Assembly (NCBI RefSeq): GCF_014805625.2
Contig: NW_023998417.1
Span: 11,678,132 to 11,742,131, forward strand
Source of the DNA: Glossina fuscipes
Taxonomy: Eukaryota > Arthropoda > Insecta > Diptera > Glossinidae
DNA: 64,000 nucleotides
Reading direction: 5' to 3'
Shown here: positions 46,111 through 58,420 of the stretch, in pieces
How positions within the stretch are numbered: the stretch's first letter is position 1
How the letters are laid out: each line of letters starts with the position of its first letter
Position numbers and translations under genes: made by a program
The notes under the pieces: model-generated
Database searches by the model: none
Told to the model about the DNA's origin: nothing
The model's input: only the letters and a program-made list of their open reading frames with translations

Positions 46111-48568
46111 TTGCAAGTCTTAGTTGGTAGTAAAACTTGTGGGGACTATTTACAAAGGCGCTCTAAAATCTGTTACTGGTTTGTAAACACGTTCCCAACA
46201 AACAAATATAAGAATATATAAGAATTCTTAAAAAGTAAATCAACTAAGAACTAAGAAGAAGAAGAATACGTTTCGAAGTGAATATAACATATGTAATAAC
46301 ATTCGATTTATTGAAGCACACACATTTATTCGAATAAACTTCGGTCTTATCATAACGTATATGTGTGTTGCCTGAAACGAAAATAAACGAAATCATTCAA
46401 TGAATGGTTTGTTGCTTGAATACGCCGTTCTTTACTAAAAAAAAAAAAAAAAACAAAAGAGCGCACATTTAAGCAAATAATTAGTTAATTACCGTATATA
46501 ATAGAAATAAGTTTGTAAAACTTTATTAGTGTCGTACGAAAAGTGTGCTTCGAGATCTTCGACTTTGCAGTACAAGTGCACGTCAAGAACTAACTTTTCC
46601 TCGTTGAATTTTCTAAATAATTATTGTTAGGTTGCCTGAGGCCTAAGAGGCCATCTCTCTGCAGACGGTGAAGTGCATTTATGTACTCAACGTGGGAAGG
46701 GCTCTTATTAGTGACAGCTTGTGTTTGGCTAATAGTGTCGCCGTTAACAATTATTTACCATTGTCTGTTGACGATTTTATGGCCGCACTTTATTTTATAA
46801 CACTTTTTAGGTTCTCAAGCAATTTTAACTATCGCACACATAAATGTACCTAAAAATTACAATAACTGCAGTGATAAGTACTTCTTTTTGACAGAATCAT
46901 CCACGTTCTTTACCAGAATGGGATTCTGCATCAAGTTGACTATGTCTATTCTTTTAAAGCATATTTGGTGCAGGTACTCTCTTCCATAGTCGTGCAAATT
47001 TAGAAGAACCATTCGAATGTGGTGCATATGATGAGATCGCGCATCATTGTTTAATCAAAATAGACTAAAACAGGCCAGGAATAAATATTTACTCTCTGTG
47101 ACTGATATTGCAAAACCAAGTCAATCCACGTAAAACACATTCGATGTTTATTTGAAGACTAATTAAGGGGTAAGGAGACAGACCGTTGTAAATTTGTAAA
47201 AGAAATTAATTTGTTTTTATTATTTGCTAAAATGATCTTATATGTAATCAAAAAGGGAATGAGAAGATTGTAGTGGGCGTGAAAAGAGTTGTAAAACGTC
47301 TAGAAATTTGAGTTCTCGAGCGCAATTGTTTAGCAGTATACGGGCACTTGAGCTTACTTCGCCCAATCCCAAGTCCCGCAATTTTCATTCGTTTCAAAAA
47401 ATTTTCCTAATTATAAAAAAGTGCCTTATCCACAACGTCAATACATTCAATTATTTCATTCCGACCACTACATAAGACACAATATTTTCAAACTACCCGT
47501 AGGCAAGTAGATTAAACGATTTTTTTTTTCCTTTTATTTCTAAATTCATCCAATTGCGTCAAAATGGAGCACAGGCCGCAGAGGTGCACTAATTGAAGGT
47601 TCCTCACGAGAATGGCTCTCGCGTCGCTATTTTTTTACTTTTTCTGAAAAAAGATTTTCTTTTCCAGTACATGAAAGAACGCTTAATAATCTCCTATATT
47701 CTTATTATTCAATTATGTTTTCCTCTATCCCAAGGAAATTGTCAAAAAAAAATTCCGTTTTTCTTCGGCTTAAGGCACCTCTCTCTCTCTCTGTCTCTCC
47801 TCGATTTTATGACGCTAAAGCGCGTCATATGTACTGGAAATTAAATGTGTTACATAAATATATATACAGAGTTCCGAAGTAAAGTAATTTATACATATAT
47901 ATATATATACAGTGAGTGTTACGTTTGGATATCCCAACCTAATCAAAATTTACAAAATAATTCTCAAAAAAAAAAAAAAAAGAAAGAGGAAGAAAAGTGA
48001 AAAAAAGAAACAACAGAAACTTAGGTAAACAAAATTTTTTGGCAAATTCCTTGGATAAAGCTTGCGGTGTGTGTGTGTAGATGCCTTTTTTCTTTCTTTT
48101 TCTCGTGTTTTGCTCTTCTTTCTTTTTTTTTTTTTCTTTGGAATAAAATAATTGAAATGTGTTAGCTTTGTTTGGGTACGTGCATGTACATTTTATTGGT
48201 TAAATAAAGCGCTTTAACGATTCTTGAACTATGCGAAATACAAATATGTGTACATACAACAACAACAAAAACAACAACAACGACGACGACTATCATCAAG
48301 TAACGTAACCATGCAATGTATGCATAGAAAACCGAAACTTCTGTACAAAGGAAAACAAAAAAAAAAAAAAAAAAATTAAAAAAAAACAAATAAAAAGCGA
48401 TTTTTGTGGAAAAAAAAACTGGAAAACCCCAGCAGTAAAAAAAAAAAAAAAAAAAAAAAAAAGGAAACATTTGTTGCATCGAAGGCATACATAAGCAAAA
48501 TAAATAGATGCACAGAGAAGAAAATTTCCCTTTTAAATTATGACTTTCGTTGTGCGGGGAACACATAC

Positions 48569-48655
48569 CTTTATTTCCCAATCCAACTTGTGTACAAACT
48601 CTGCAACTAAGATCTCCTGACATCTTTCTCAGTTTGCTATCTATTTTCTGTGCCA
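48569..48655 (-). other. Candidate coding exon in the right phase
   Basis: Acceptor taaccctctcag|TG and donor AAATAAAG|gtatgt flank 87 bases that are open in only one frame (AQKIDSKLRKMSGDLSCRVC then TQVGLGNK). It ends in phase 1, as required to join the 41253 exon, with Asp at the junction. The peptide does not resemble the ADAM10 prodomain part expected here, so this may be chance. Confidence 0.18.
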
Positions 48656-51040
48656 CTGAGAGGGTTAACATTATTTACTTTGCAACGACTTAAAGTCCTT
48701 TGTTGATGTAAAACATTATATTAATATATATATGTATAGATGGTTCGACGCGGATGTTATAAATGGAAAATGACAGAATTATTGGTGGAGGTGAAAACAA
48801 ACTCCCCGCGGCTGTAGCTGACAATGCAAACACACACAACGAGAAGTTTATTAAATTGGTTTAATATAAAAATAAGGTAATAATGTCCTCCCGTAAGGTT
48901 TACCTGTATCAAAGGAAACAAAAAATGAGAACTGAAAATACAACAATAGAAGCATTTTTCCTCGTTTATAGCAGATATTGCGAATATATTAAAATCATCA
49001 TATTGTTTGTAACTTCGAACGAGATTCGAGGATATCAATAAAGTATTAGTTGCTAATATGAGATTTTGTTCCTGTTTGTCTCTTCGTCCTTCTAGTTCTC
49101 GATTGAAAGAATCACTTTTACTCTAGAAAATAAAGGAAAAAAATGGAAGTCTTCATCAGCCTTCTTGGCTAATAGTCATATGGCCCAAGTTATAGACGAG
49201 ATCGAAAATTACAATTTTCAGATATACAGGTTAAATTGAAAAGTGAGCATGTGCGTGTGCAGCGCTCCAATACGTTGAAGGAACGTCGAAAAGTGGATGA
49301 AATAGTTGCCCAATTAGGCAAAGTGTGTACGAGTTGATGATGCTTAATAGATTTTGGATGAGTATGGCGGTGATGGCAACTACAAACTACCCCTGATTTC
49401 AGAATTCATCTTCCAAACGTGGGCTTCCCGATCAGGCAGAATTAAAGAATTAGTGCTTGAATGAGTTAAAAAGAATATCGACCAATGCATGAAAATAACG
49501 AAGAAATTTATTATTAATTTTTTTTGTCCAATAAAATTCAAAAAAACAACACCATCCGATCCTTATACACATTCAGTCCCCTGTATGATAAAGTGAATTG
49601 TAGCTATTGAGAAAATTCAGCGCGAATCGAAGAAAATCTTTTTCTTTGTGCTCTACACACTCACGCGCAACTATTCAGTTAAGGTATTTGCGAAAGAACA
49701 AGAAAATATTTATAAAGTAAACGAGCAAATAACAACAACAACAACAACATAATAACAAATTCTAATAAATACCCCAAAGATTTTAAATAACTTTCTCATA
49801 CTTTAGTGTGTACGTGTAAACGTAAAAGAAGAGGCTTTATATGAACACATCATAAAAGTTTTCCTTTTAGTGGTTATAGAACTCAGCTACAAGCATGCTG
49901 GATATACGAGGATCTGCCATAATGTTTGTAGAAAAATTTGGAAATAGTAATCAGGGGAGCGATATAATCCACACCAAACCATATAATCAAACTAATCTTG
50001 AGAGATTCTGAGCTTTGCGTTTGTGCATCGCTTTGTCTGCTTGTCACTGAGAAATTGCAAAGCTTTGAAAACATTTGATAGACAAGCAAAAACTAGTTCG
50101 TACACATACGATAAGCATTGGGGTCTTGCGAGTATACCGAATGTAGTGGAAGACTGACTCGCAAATGATTTAAATCTAAAATTTATGTTTACTATACCTC
50201 AGAGTTTGAGCTAACTGCATTTCGTACGACCTGCAATCATTATAAATATTGAGATTTGCTTCCATATAATGTGTCTTTCATTTTAAAAGCAAACTAAGTT
50301 GGAGTTAGGCTAACGTCGAAAACACTCAATATCGAATTTATAGCCTCAAGCGTCTCAAGGATTCTAACATAATCGACAATGTCAGTTATTTCCGAATCGG
50401 TTCAGCTTTTCTTTTTTTTTTTAACTAATGGATAGCTTATGCAAATGTCGTATACGCGGAAAGTACGGTAACTATAGTAAGTTGAAGAGACAACAGTGCA
50501 GAAAAACTGAAAGTACTACGCAGTCACGAGCTGGAAAACAAAGTCCTTACGCAGTAGAATATGAACGCAAAGCACAGCATTTGGTACATGAAGTGGAAAC
50601 TACCACTCATGCGAAATTACCATAAGGATAGAACACACGCAATGCCATATAAAATTGAAGTTAAGTCTTATGAAATAACAATGAAACATGAGCTACGCAA
50701 AAATTTCCAATTGATTTGTAGTCCATGATGGCAAGGAATATCGGTTGTTCACTCTGAAATCCGCCTTCGACCTTAGAGGACGATTATAAAGACACGTAAT
50801 TTTCGAATGAATGGGTAGAGGAAAGCCTGCTTGTCTTGCACAAAATTACCTTAATTTAAACATAAATAAAAAAGTGGTGCCATTGTCACTCCGGCCGAAA
50901 AAGAAAAGTATGTCAGTATTGCCTTAAAGTCAAGACGCAAGCCTAGGCAACTTATAAGGAATATATACCACTTGCCATTACAACATTGCTTCCGCTTTAA
51001 TCAAGACTTTCCTTCTTAACGATCCATATGTATATTTCTT

Positions 51041-51190
51041 CATTTCATTGCCGATCGATCCGTCTTGTGTCGATCCATGCGATCATTTGTCGATTCGTCC
51101 AATCTTCGAACTATCTTTTCGATCGTCTTGCTATCACCCCGACCGTCTGCCGGCATATCCGAACATGTCTCGATGCATTGCCTGCAGTAA
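51041..51190. repeat. Degenerate CGATC-rich tract
   Basis: Repeated GTCGAT, CGATC and CGTC elements over about 150 bases make it conspicuously CG-rich against an AT-rich intron. It has open frames on both strands but no family resemblance. Confidence 0.35.
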
Positions 51191-51975
51191 CTGTTAATCG
51201 GGGTCTGTCCGTCGTCTACTTTCTCGGAAACGCGACCCTCCACTTATGAAACGTATAAAAGAAGCAAAATAGTCTTGAGTTTGTTTATAGTTTCGTAGTG
51301 ATCACGTAAAAGCGAATCTGACTTTCCCACTTGCTTATTACATCGATTCAGACGAAGTGACTTCGTTTCGATTTGGTTCTCGATTTCTTTTTCCCATATA
51401 TTCATTAGTTAAGACTGAGAATACTTTGTTGATAGCACGAGAGAACATTCGATAGTCATTTTTTTCTTTTTTTATCAATACTTATGAATGGCAATGTCTG
51501 TGGCCTTTGGCTTTTCTATTGAATTTTCCATTGGCATTGAACTCACAAGCGATTACGTAGTGATGGTGTTTTTTCGATGGTCATTTAAGCCTCTTTTAAA
51601 AACTTTTGCTTTTTTTCCCGTAAATCTACATAAATTTATTATTGTGTTACCCTTTTGACTACAGCCATGAATCTCTCGTCGACGTACAAGTGCATCAGTA
51701 ATATGTCTGCCTGAATGCATACGAAAGTACTTTAGTTTATAAACACAACTGCTTATAAAGTCTCTCTTCTTTTCTTTTTTTTTTTTTTCTTCAACTTTAT
51801 AATGACTGCCGACAAATTCTTTTACCACATGATACTCTTGCTATCACAGAATATAATCAAGTAGTGTTTTTTTTTTTTTTTTTTGCAAAATAATTTATTA
51901 AGTTCATATATACATATGTATCGCTCATATACACATATGTATACTCGAGCATATGGGCAGAGATAAGTACAGATG

Positions 51976-51977
<2 letters not shown>

Positions 51978-52014
<37 letters not shown>
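51978..52014. repeat. AT microsatellite
   Basis: About 18 AT units. Similar tracts lie at 54929-54958 and 56204-56234. Confidence 0.9.
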
Positions 52015-52019
<5 letters not shown>

Positions 52020-54926
52020 TATAAACATAGGGATTTTCTGCATCAACTAACCATGCATGCATGCCTACATACATATGCACACTTCTAAAAATTTTCTTTC
52101 TGTTTTTTTTTCTTTTTTGTTGTTTTGAATGTGGAAATAGCCCAGTGTAACACATGCTTACGAACTCGTACACCTAGTATGAAACTAAACTAATCATTAT
52201 TCTTTCTCAGAGTATAAAAATGAGTTCTGGTGCTGTGTTGTGAAGTTGTTTTTCTCTTTTTTACTTTTTTAATTAAAATTTATTATTTGCTTTATTCCTT
52301 TAGGGATTTTATCTGCATTTTTCTTTTCTACTTTCTGTCATTGCATGCATGCACTGTAATCTTATTATTATTATTATTAGTTAGGGAGATATTTTTAAAT
52401 ATTCTGGTTTTTAGAAGATATTTCGCTTATGTTGGTCATGCGGGCAAGTTTGCAACACGATTGCTACCCTTTTCAGAGTTAATTTCGGGAAATCAATTAG
52501 AAGAAGATCGTTTTGGTTCCAGTTTTTTTTTTTTTTTTTTTTTCAATATTGTATTATCCTTTTTTTGCAATACACGGGCAGAGGGACATACATTAGCAAA
52601 TTGAAATTTATATTGATATAAAAATATTCCATGCATACATAATGAAGCATAGTTTTTAATACACATTGAGCTTTATGTAGAAAAAGAGCACAACCCTTCA
52701 AATGCACTATTGAAAGGACCCCTCTTGTCAATAAAACATACTCATTAAAACTAAAAGGTAAATACGATACACATATGTATATTGAGTATACTCCACATAT
52801 ATCTAAATGTAGTGTTCGCATGAGAGAAGCAAAAGAGAAGTTTAGGTCAAGTTTGATATGCTCGACGAAGTTTTAAGGTCGTAGTAGTGATTTAAACAAA
52901 TAGGCGGATGGACAAACGTCAAAAACTCGTCTTTTAATGCCTACAAATGTCATCCAGAATTATGCACAACACTTAAAAGGTGCATAATTGTATAAATATA
53001 TACTAACAAATTGAGTTCTAGCTTAAAAAATTATGCATCTTCTGATATACTTTTTAGATTTCATCTATATTCCTAGACATGAGGAGTCAATTTAGTGACA
53101 TAGTGAGTTCACCTATGTGATTGAAATTATGCCTAACATATTGCAAGTCATGAAGACCAAAATTATCAAAAATGTCACAGTAGTCTCTATGTCTTAGTTT
53201 TGTTACAAGGTTTTCGGTTGTGTTACTACACATAAGGTGCAATTTCCCAGTCAAAGGGTGCGCGTGTCTGTTCAATGACGGTTATGTAATATTAATAATA
53301 AGTTAAACGCTACCTATATATACTTACATATACGCTATGAAAGCTACGATTGAAAGTTTAGGGTTATAAGTTATTTTACTGTTACGCAATATAAAAAACG
53401 TATGCTTACAAAGCATGTTTAGCACAACGCAGACTTGCCTATTTAACGATTAATAATTTCGAAATGAAATAATTTCGTATCAAACTTGCTAGAAGGATTT
53501 AACCAATATTTCATCAATTCATATAAATTTGCATATTTATTGAACTAAGAATGCATGAGAGGTATATAACTTTTGCTTATTATTTATTCTTTTTTTTATC
53601 AATATATTCTGACTTCATATTATAGCAATTAGTTTCCCCCATATCTGACCATTGCTGTCCTAATTATGTTGTCAGTAAATTTTCTGCCTCATTGCAAAAT
53701 AATAACATAATTTCAAAGCTTCATACTTTCCCTGTGCCAAACAAGATATAGAAAAAGAAATATGGATAAAAAAAAAAAAAATATTCCAGCATACAATCTA
53801 ATACATGATGTTTAGTTGGGGAGAAAGAAAATGAAGAAAAATTGTGCAATTTCTTATCTAATCAATGGCATGTACGACCCAATCAAATTGACATTAATGA
53901 GCAACGTTGTACAAGCAACGAGAAATGCAGTTACAATATCTTGAAAAGAAAAAGTGCTCTAAAGACCAATCAAACACAACACCAACACTAACACCAATAC
54001 CGCTCTTACTTAGTAGAATTTAAGCTGCCATACGATAGCAGCAAACGACAAGCAACGAACCGCACGTGCAATTTGCTTTAAACAAGTATAGGTGTATTTA
54101 TGTACATTTTATATATACATATATATTTATATGTTTATGGAATAGTAGGTTGGAAAGATTAAACCACTACGTGTGTGCGTGTGCACCCAACTTTGCATTA
54201 GTATGAGAAAATGTTAAAAAAAAAAAACAAAAACGGTAATAAGTAAATATGGCACGAAAGCATGATTTTAAAAGGGTGCAAAAATATTAAATGTACATAT
54301 TGCATAACAGAATAATAATTGAACGTTCATGCACTTTGCTACGAAATTATGCCCAGCTGAAGAGAGCGAGAAAAAAAAAAAAAAGGAAAAAGTGTATAAA
54401 ATAAATTTTATATATTATTGTTCTTTAGCTTTTTGAGTAATTTTAATGTCAGATTTTAATGGTTTCACACGACGTATGAGTGCTACGTTAGAGATAGTAT
54501 AAAAATAAACTTCACTACCTTTATTGTATTGTATGCTATTACTTCCTGTTCACTTTTATTATTTCACGATCTTAACAATTCCTATTTTTCGTTTTGTTTT
54601 TTTTTTTTTCTTATGTTAAAAGCAATACTTTACGTTCATGCAACAAAGCAAGCGTATGTATATTCAGCGGAGCACTGCGTTACTTTGATTTTCAATCTGT
54701 CTTATATATTTTTTTTCTATATTTTTTTCTATTAAGTCTGCAGAAAAAAGAAAAAGTCGTTTTTTTTTAAACTAACAATCTTTGGTTGTTAGAGCCAAAA
54801 ACAAATAAACAAATAAACGGTAAGAATACTTCTGACTTTTATATAGAAAATGCAACTGTTTGATGTGTGTTAATGCAGTGATGCTGCTGATGATAGTTCT
54901 ATGGTTGGAGAGTTGCTCTAGCGAAG

Positions 54927-54961
<35 letters not shown>

Positions 54962-55769
54962 TTGACATATACATATAAGTATGTGATCATATAGAGGTAT
55001 TTGTTTATGGATGAAATGTTTCAGTGTTGTTGCTGTTGTCGATTGTTAAGTACATCAGAATATTGTGCCAAGAGAGAAACTACTTTATATTTTATTTAAT
55101 TTTTATTTTTTTGCTGCAGCAGTCAGATTTCTATTTCTATTTCTTTTGCTTTTTCTTTTTGCTCTACTTAAATAAGGACTCCGGAAATACGAACTAAGAC
55201 GACACAGTTGTAAACATTATAATACTAACAACTGGTACAAAAAGTGAAATTTCAATAAGACGGAAAACTCAACGGAAAAGGATTAACTACGAAGTGAAGT
55301 TTCCTTCAGCTTAAGCCGAATCTTTTAATTCCTATCATGTACATAATAGAGTCTGCTTTCAAATAAAACATCGCTAATACAAAATGGACGGACTCAACTG
55401 ATTTAATTACCTTCTGGTTTTAATTTTAGTCTGCTTAGTTATAGAACTATTAATGGCATAGTTTATTTTAGGGGGAAACACTGCTGCTTAGCTGATTTAA
55501 TTAATTTCTAAAGAACTACTTTCAAAGTAGTTTGCAAGACTTCTTAATGTTCTCCTTCTTTTCATTTTTTTTTTTTTTTTTTTTTTTATTGTTTGTAAAC
55601 AGAATAATAAAATTATTTTAACCTAATTCTCTAGTTTTTCTTATACATTATACTATAACTGTAACTAAAACTGTGGGAAGGAAAGGATGAACCTTGGATG
55701 CTCGTTTAATATATAAAGAAACGAATATATATAATAAAGAAGAATATATATAAAAAAATATATATAAAA

Positions 55770-55834
55770 AAACAGTCGTTTGTTTATATATTAATATATA
55801 AAAAAAAATTACATATAAACAAACAGTCGTTTGT
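55770..55834. repeat. 51-base direct repeat with internal inverted repeat
   Basis: AAACAGTCGTTTGT occurs at 55770 and 55821, each followed by a TATATATT-like run. The second copy sits in ACAAACAGTCGTTTGT, where ACAAAC and GTTTGT are inverted repeats. Confidence 0.7.
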
Positions 55835-56199
55835 GTATATATTATTTATCGGACGACTTTATTATAATCGTTCCTAGGTTGTTGGAATTTTGAAGTTCAT
55901 AGCTGAGTTAAAGGCGAATTTGTTATTGCTTGGCGAGGTTCTCGAACATAACCTCTTATAAATACAAATTTAGTAAATCCACACCCCCTCATTCCTACGA
56001 CTGTACAACTTTCTGTTAGCAAGACTAGCATCGATGCGCGGATTCAATTTACTACTAATAAATCCTTAGGTCAAATATTTAGGTTAATACTAGGACAGGT
56101 ATGGACAGATACGCTGACGGAAAAAGCCCCAAGTATAACATGAAACTTCCTAAAATTCAACAATTTCAGAAAATGCACTAAAGTGCATAAATAGGTAGC

Positions 56200-56238
<39 letters not shown>

Positions 56239-57989
56239 TATGTCATTAAAATTTCGAGTGAATCAAAGTTGAAAAGTTTGCGGTTAAATATATTCGAAGT
56301 TATTACAGACCTGTTTTAACGTAAATTTCTTTTTGGGCGATTTTCTTTACACGTTTTTTTCACGAAGACAATGTAAGCAGATATACCAAAACCAATACAA
56401 ATCACAAAACGAAAGAAAGACATCCGTCTCATACATTAAAGATAAGTCATTCACTCTTTAATATATTCCGAGTGAATGTGAAATAAACATATGGACGTAC
56501 AGTATGAAAGTGACTTGTTTCTAAATTTTTCTGTTTGCCAGCTTGTCAGACGCAATTGTTTAGTTACAAGTCTCAATGTATTGAGTATGTAACCAAGAGA
56601 AGGCAAACTTTTCAATTCATTTTAACATACACTTCCGCTGGTATTTATTAGCTTCATTTTATCTTGTAATGGCCAATAATCAAACGAATACAAGAGTTTG
56701 TGTACTTGAGATGAAACTACAAAACGTTACGGAGCTGAATAAAACATACAATGCTGTTTTTGTATACAATATCACAGGTCTGTCAATAATTCCCGGAACT
56801 CATACATGGAGATCGTCTGTAAAAAAATTTCTATATTCGTTTTTGAATCACACAAATTCCTCAAATGACTGCAGTTCAAATTTCCTATCCATTCAGTCAG
56901 TTGTAGACGCACTAAAGCGATTTTGGTGACGCTACGTTTGTTATTTTCAAAAACATCCGGATTTCGTCTTATGACTAAATATTTTGAATTTGCTTTGATC
57001 TATCGAGGAGCGAAAACGGTAAGGAGCTTTGCGTCGAGTGCATCGTTGACGTTGAACGCAATTTCGATAATCGGAAAGTGCAGAGATACTTCACATGCTA
57101 AAGATCATGAACAGTGTTCTTAGTGCTTTGTTTAATAATTCGGGCATTAAAATATTATTTCTTAAACGGATACGGCGGTTATTCTCAGTGGAACAAGTGC
57201 GATAGTATGTCACAAGTTGATCGAGTAACTGACTTCGATTGACTCCGAAATAACTCTTGAATTTGGAATTTGCAAAAGAGTGTCATTTCTTTTAATTAGT
57301 TCCGACAATTACTGACCGATGCGTTATTTCTCTTTCATGCTTTGGCGTTTTATCAATAAAAACACAAATTTATTTCAAGCGCTTACAGAAAAATTGAACC
57401 GTATAAGAGCAACAAAAGCAGTAACAGCAACAACAATAACAACAATGATAATAACACATCCTCACAAGTATAAAGAGAAGCCTCGAACGGCTTAGTCTTA
57501 TACAGTATAATAAGGGATAGTTGGAATAGTTTCCTCCGTCATTTCTTATTTTTATTCATTGAGTACTATAATCCTTACAGTTTACCCCAGCTATTGTATA
57601 TAGAGAAGTAAAAGAATATTGTGTGTGTGTGTGTGCATAAAGGTATGTATAAGCATACATAAACATAGACAAGCTAATGAATAGACCACTCAAAATGGTA
57701 CACACTTTATATACATATACGAAAGAACATGTAATTAATTCTATACATCAGGTAACTAAAAGGAAAAAATTGAGACAAAAGCTGAGCACTATACGAAGGC
57801 CTTTTCGTGAAGCTTTCTTTTCTTTCACTTTTTTTCCTTTTTGCTTATTTAAGAATTACAATAGCATGTCACTTTATTGTGTCATTTTGTGTAACAACAC
57901 ACTGGAATTTAAAATGAAGGCAACTGGCCAAGCAGTAAGACGAATAGCTAGCTAGCTTGGCAGCCAGGCAGGCATAAAGCCAGCAGAAA

Positions 57990-58420
57990 AACAAGTAAGA
58001 AAATTATATTCGGCACTAGCCGCATCTTCTACACCCATCACCATTATCTTAAGGATAAGAGGGCAACAAAAAAAAAAAAGAAGGAAATTCCGATAGTCTG
58101 TGATATTGACAGTTTCGCCCAAAGTTATAACTTTAGTAATAACTAAGAAGGCCTTCTTTTTTTACTTTTAAAAGAGAGTCATCATTGCGGAAGTGTGCTT
58201 TGAGCGATTTGGTCCATTTTCAAATACCCATCTGCATGCAAGACCTTCCGAAATTAATCTATCAAATTTGCAATCGATATCATAACACATGCCTAGATCG
58301 ATCCAGACTAGCATGGCAATCAACGCTTTATAGCGTTTCTGAAGTTGAACGTTGCAAACGTGTTGATAAAACGAAGATATCCCCATCCTTTTGTGATGGG
58401 TCTAACAAGAGATAGAAGAC
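57990..58420 (+). mobile_element. Dispersed element copy
   Basis: Starts AAGAAAATTATATTCGGC with TTCTACACCCATCACC, and ends with TTTATAGCGTTTCTGAAGTT and GTTGCAAACGTGTTGAT..AAACGAAGATATCCCCATCC. The 29126-29850 copy has the same block order with substitutions. Confidence 0.5.

Noticed and set aside
48162..48671. 169-residue minus-strand frame
   Set aside because: It reads through poly-T and CAA-repeat tracts (Phe and Val runs). Only its first part (48569-48655) has exon-like boundaries.
56669..56929. 86-residue plus-strand frame starting MANNQTNTRV
   Set aside because: Readable, but without recognisable motifs or splice context; kept out as probable chance in intron.
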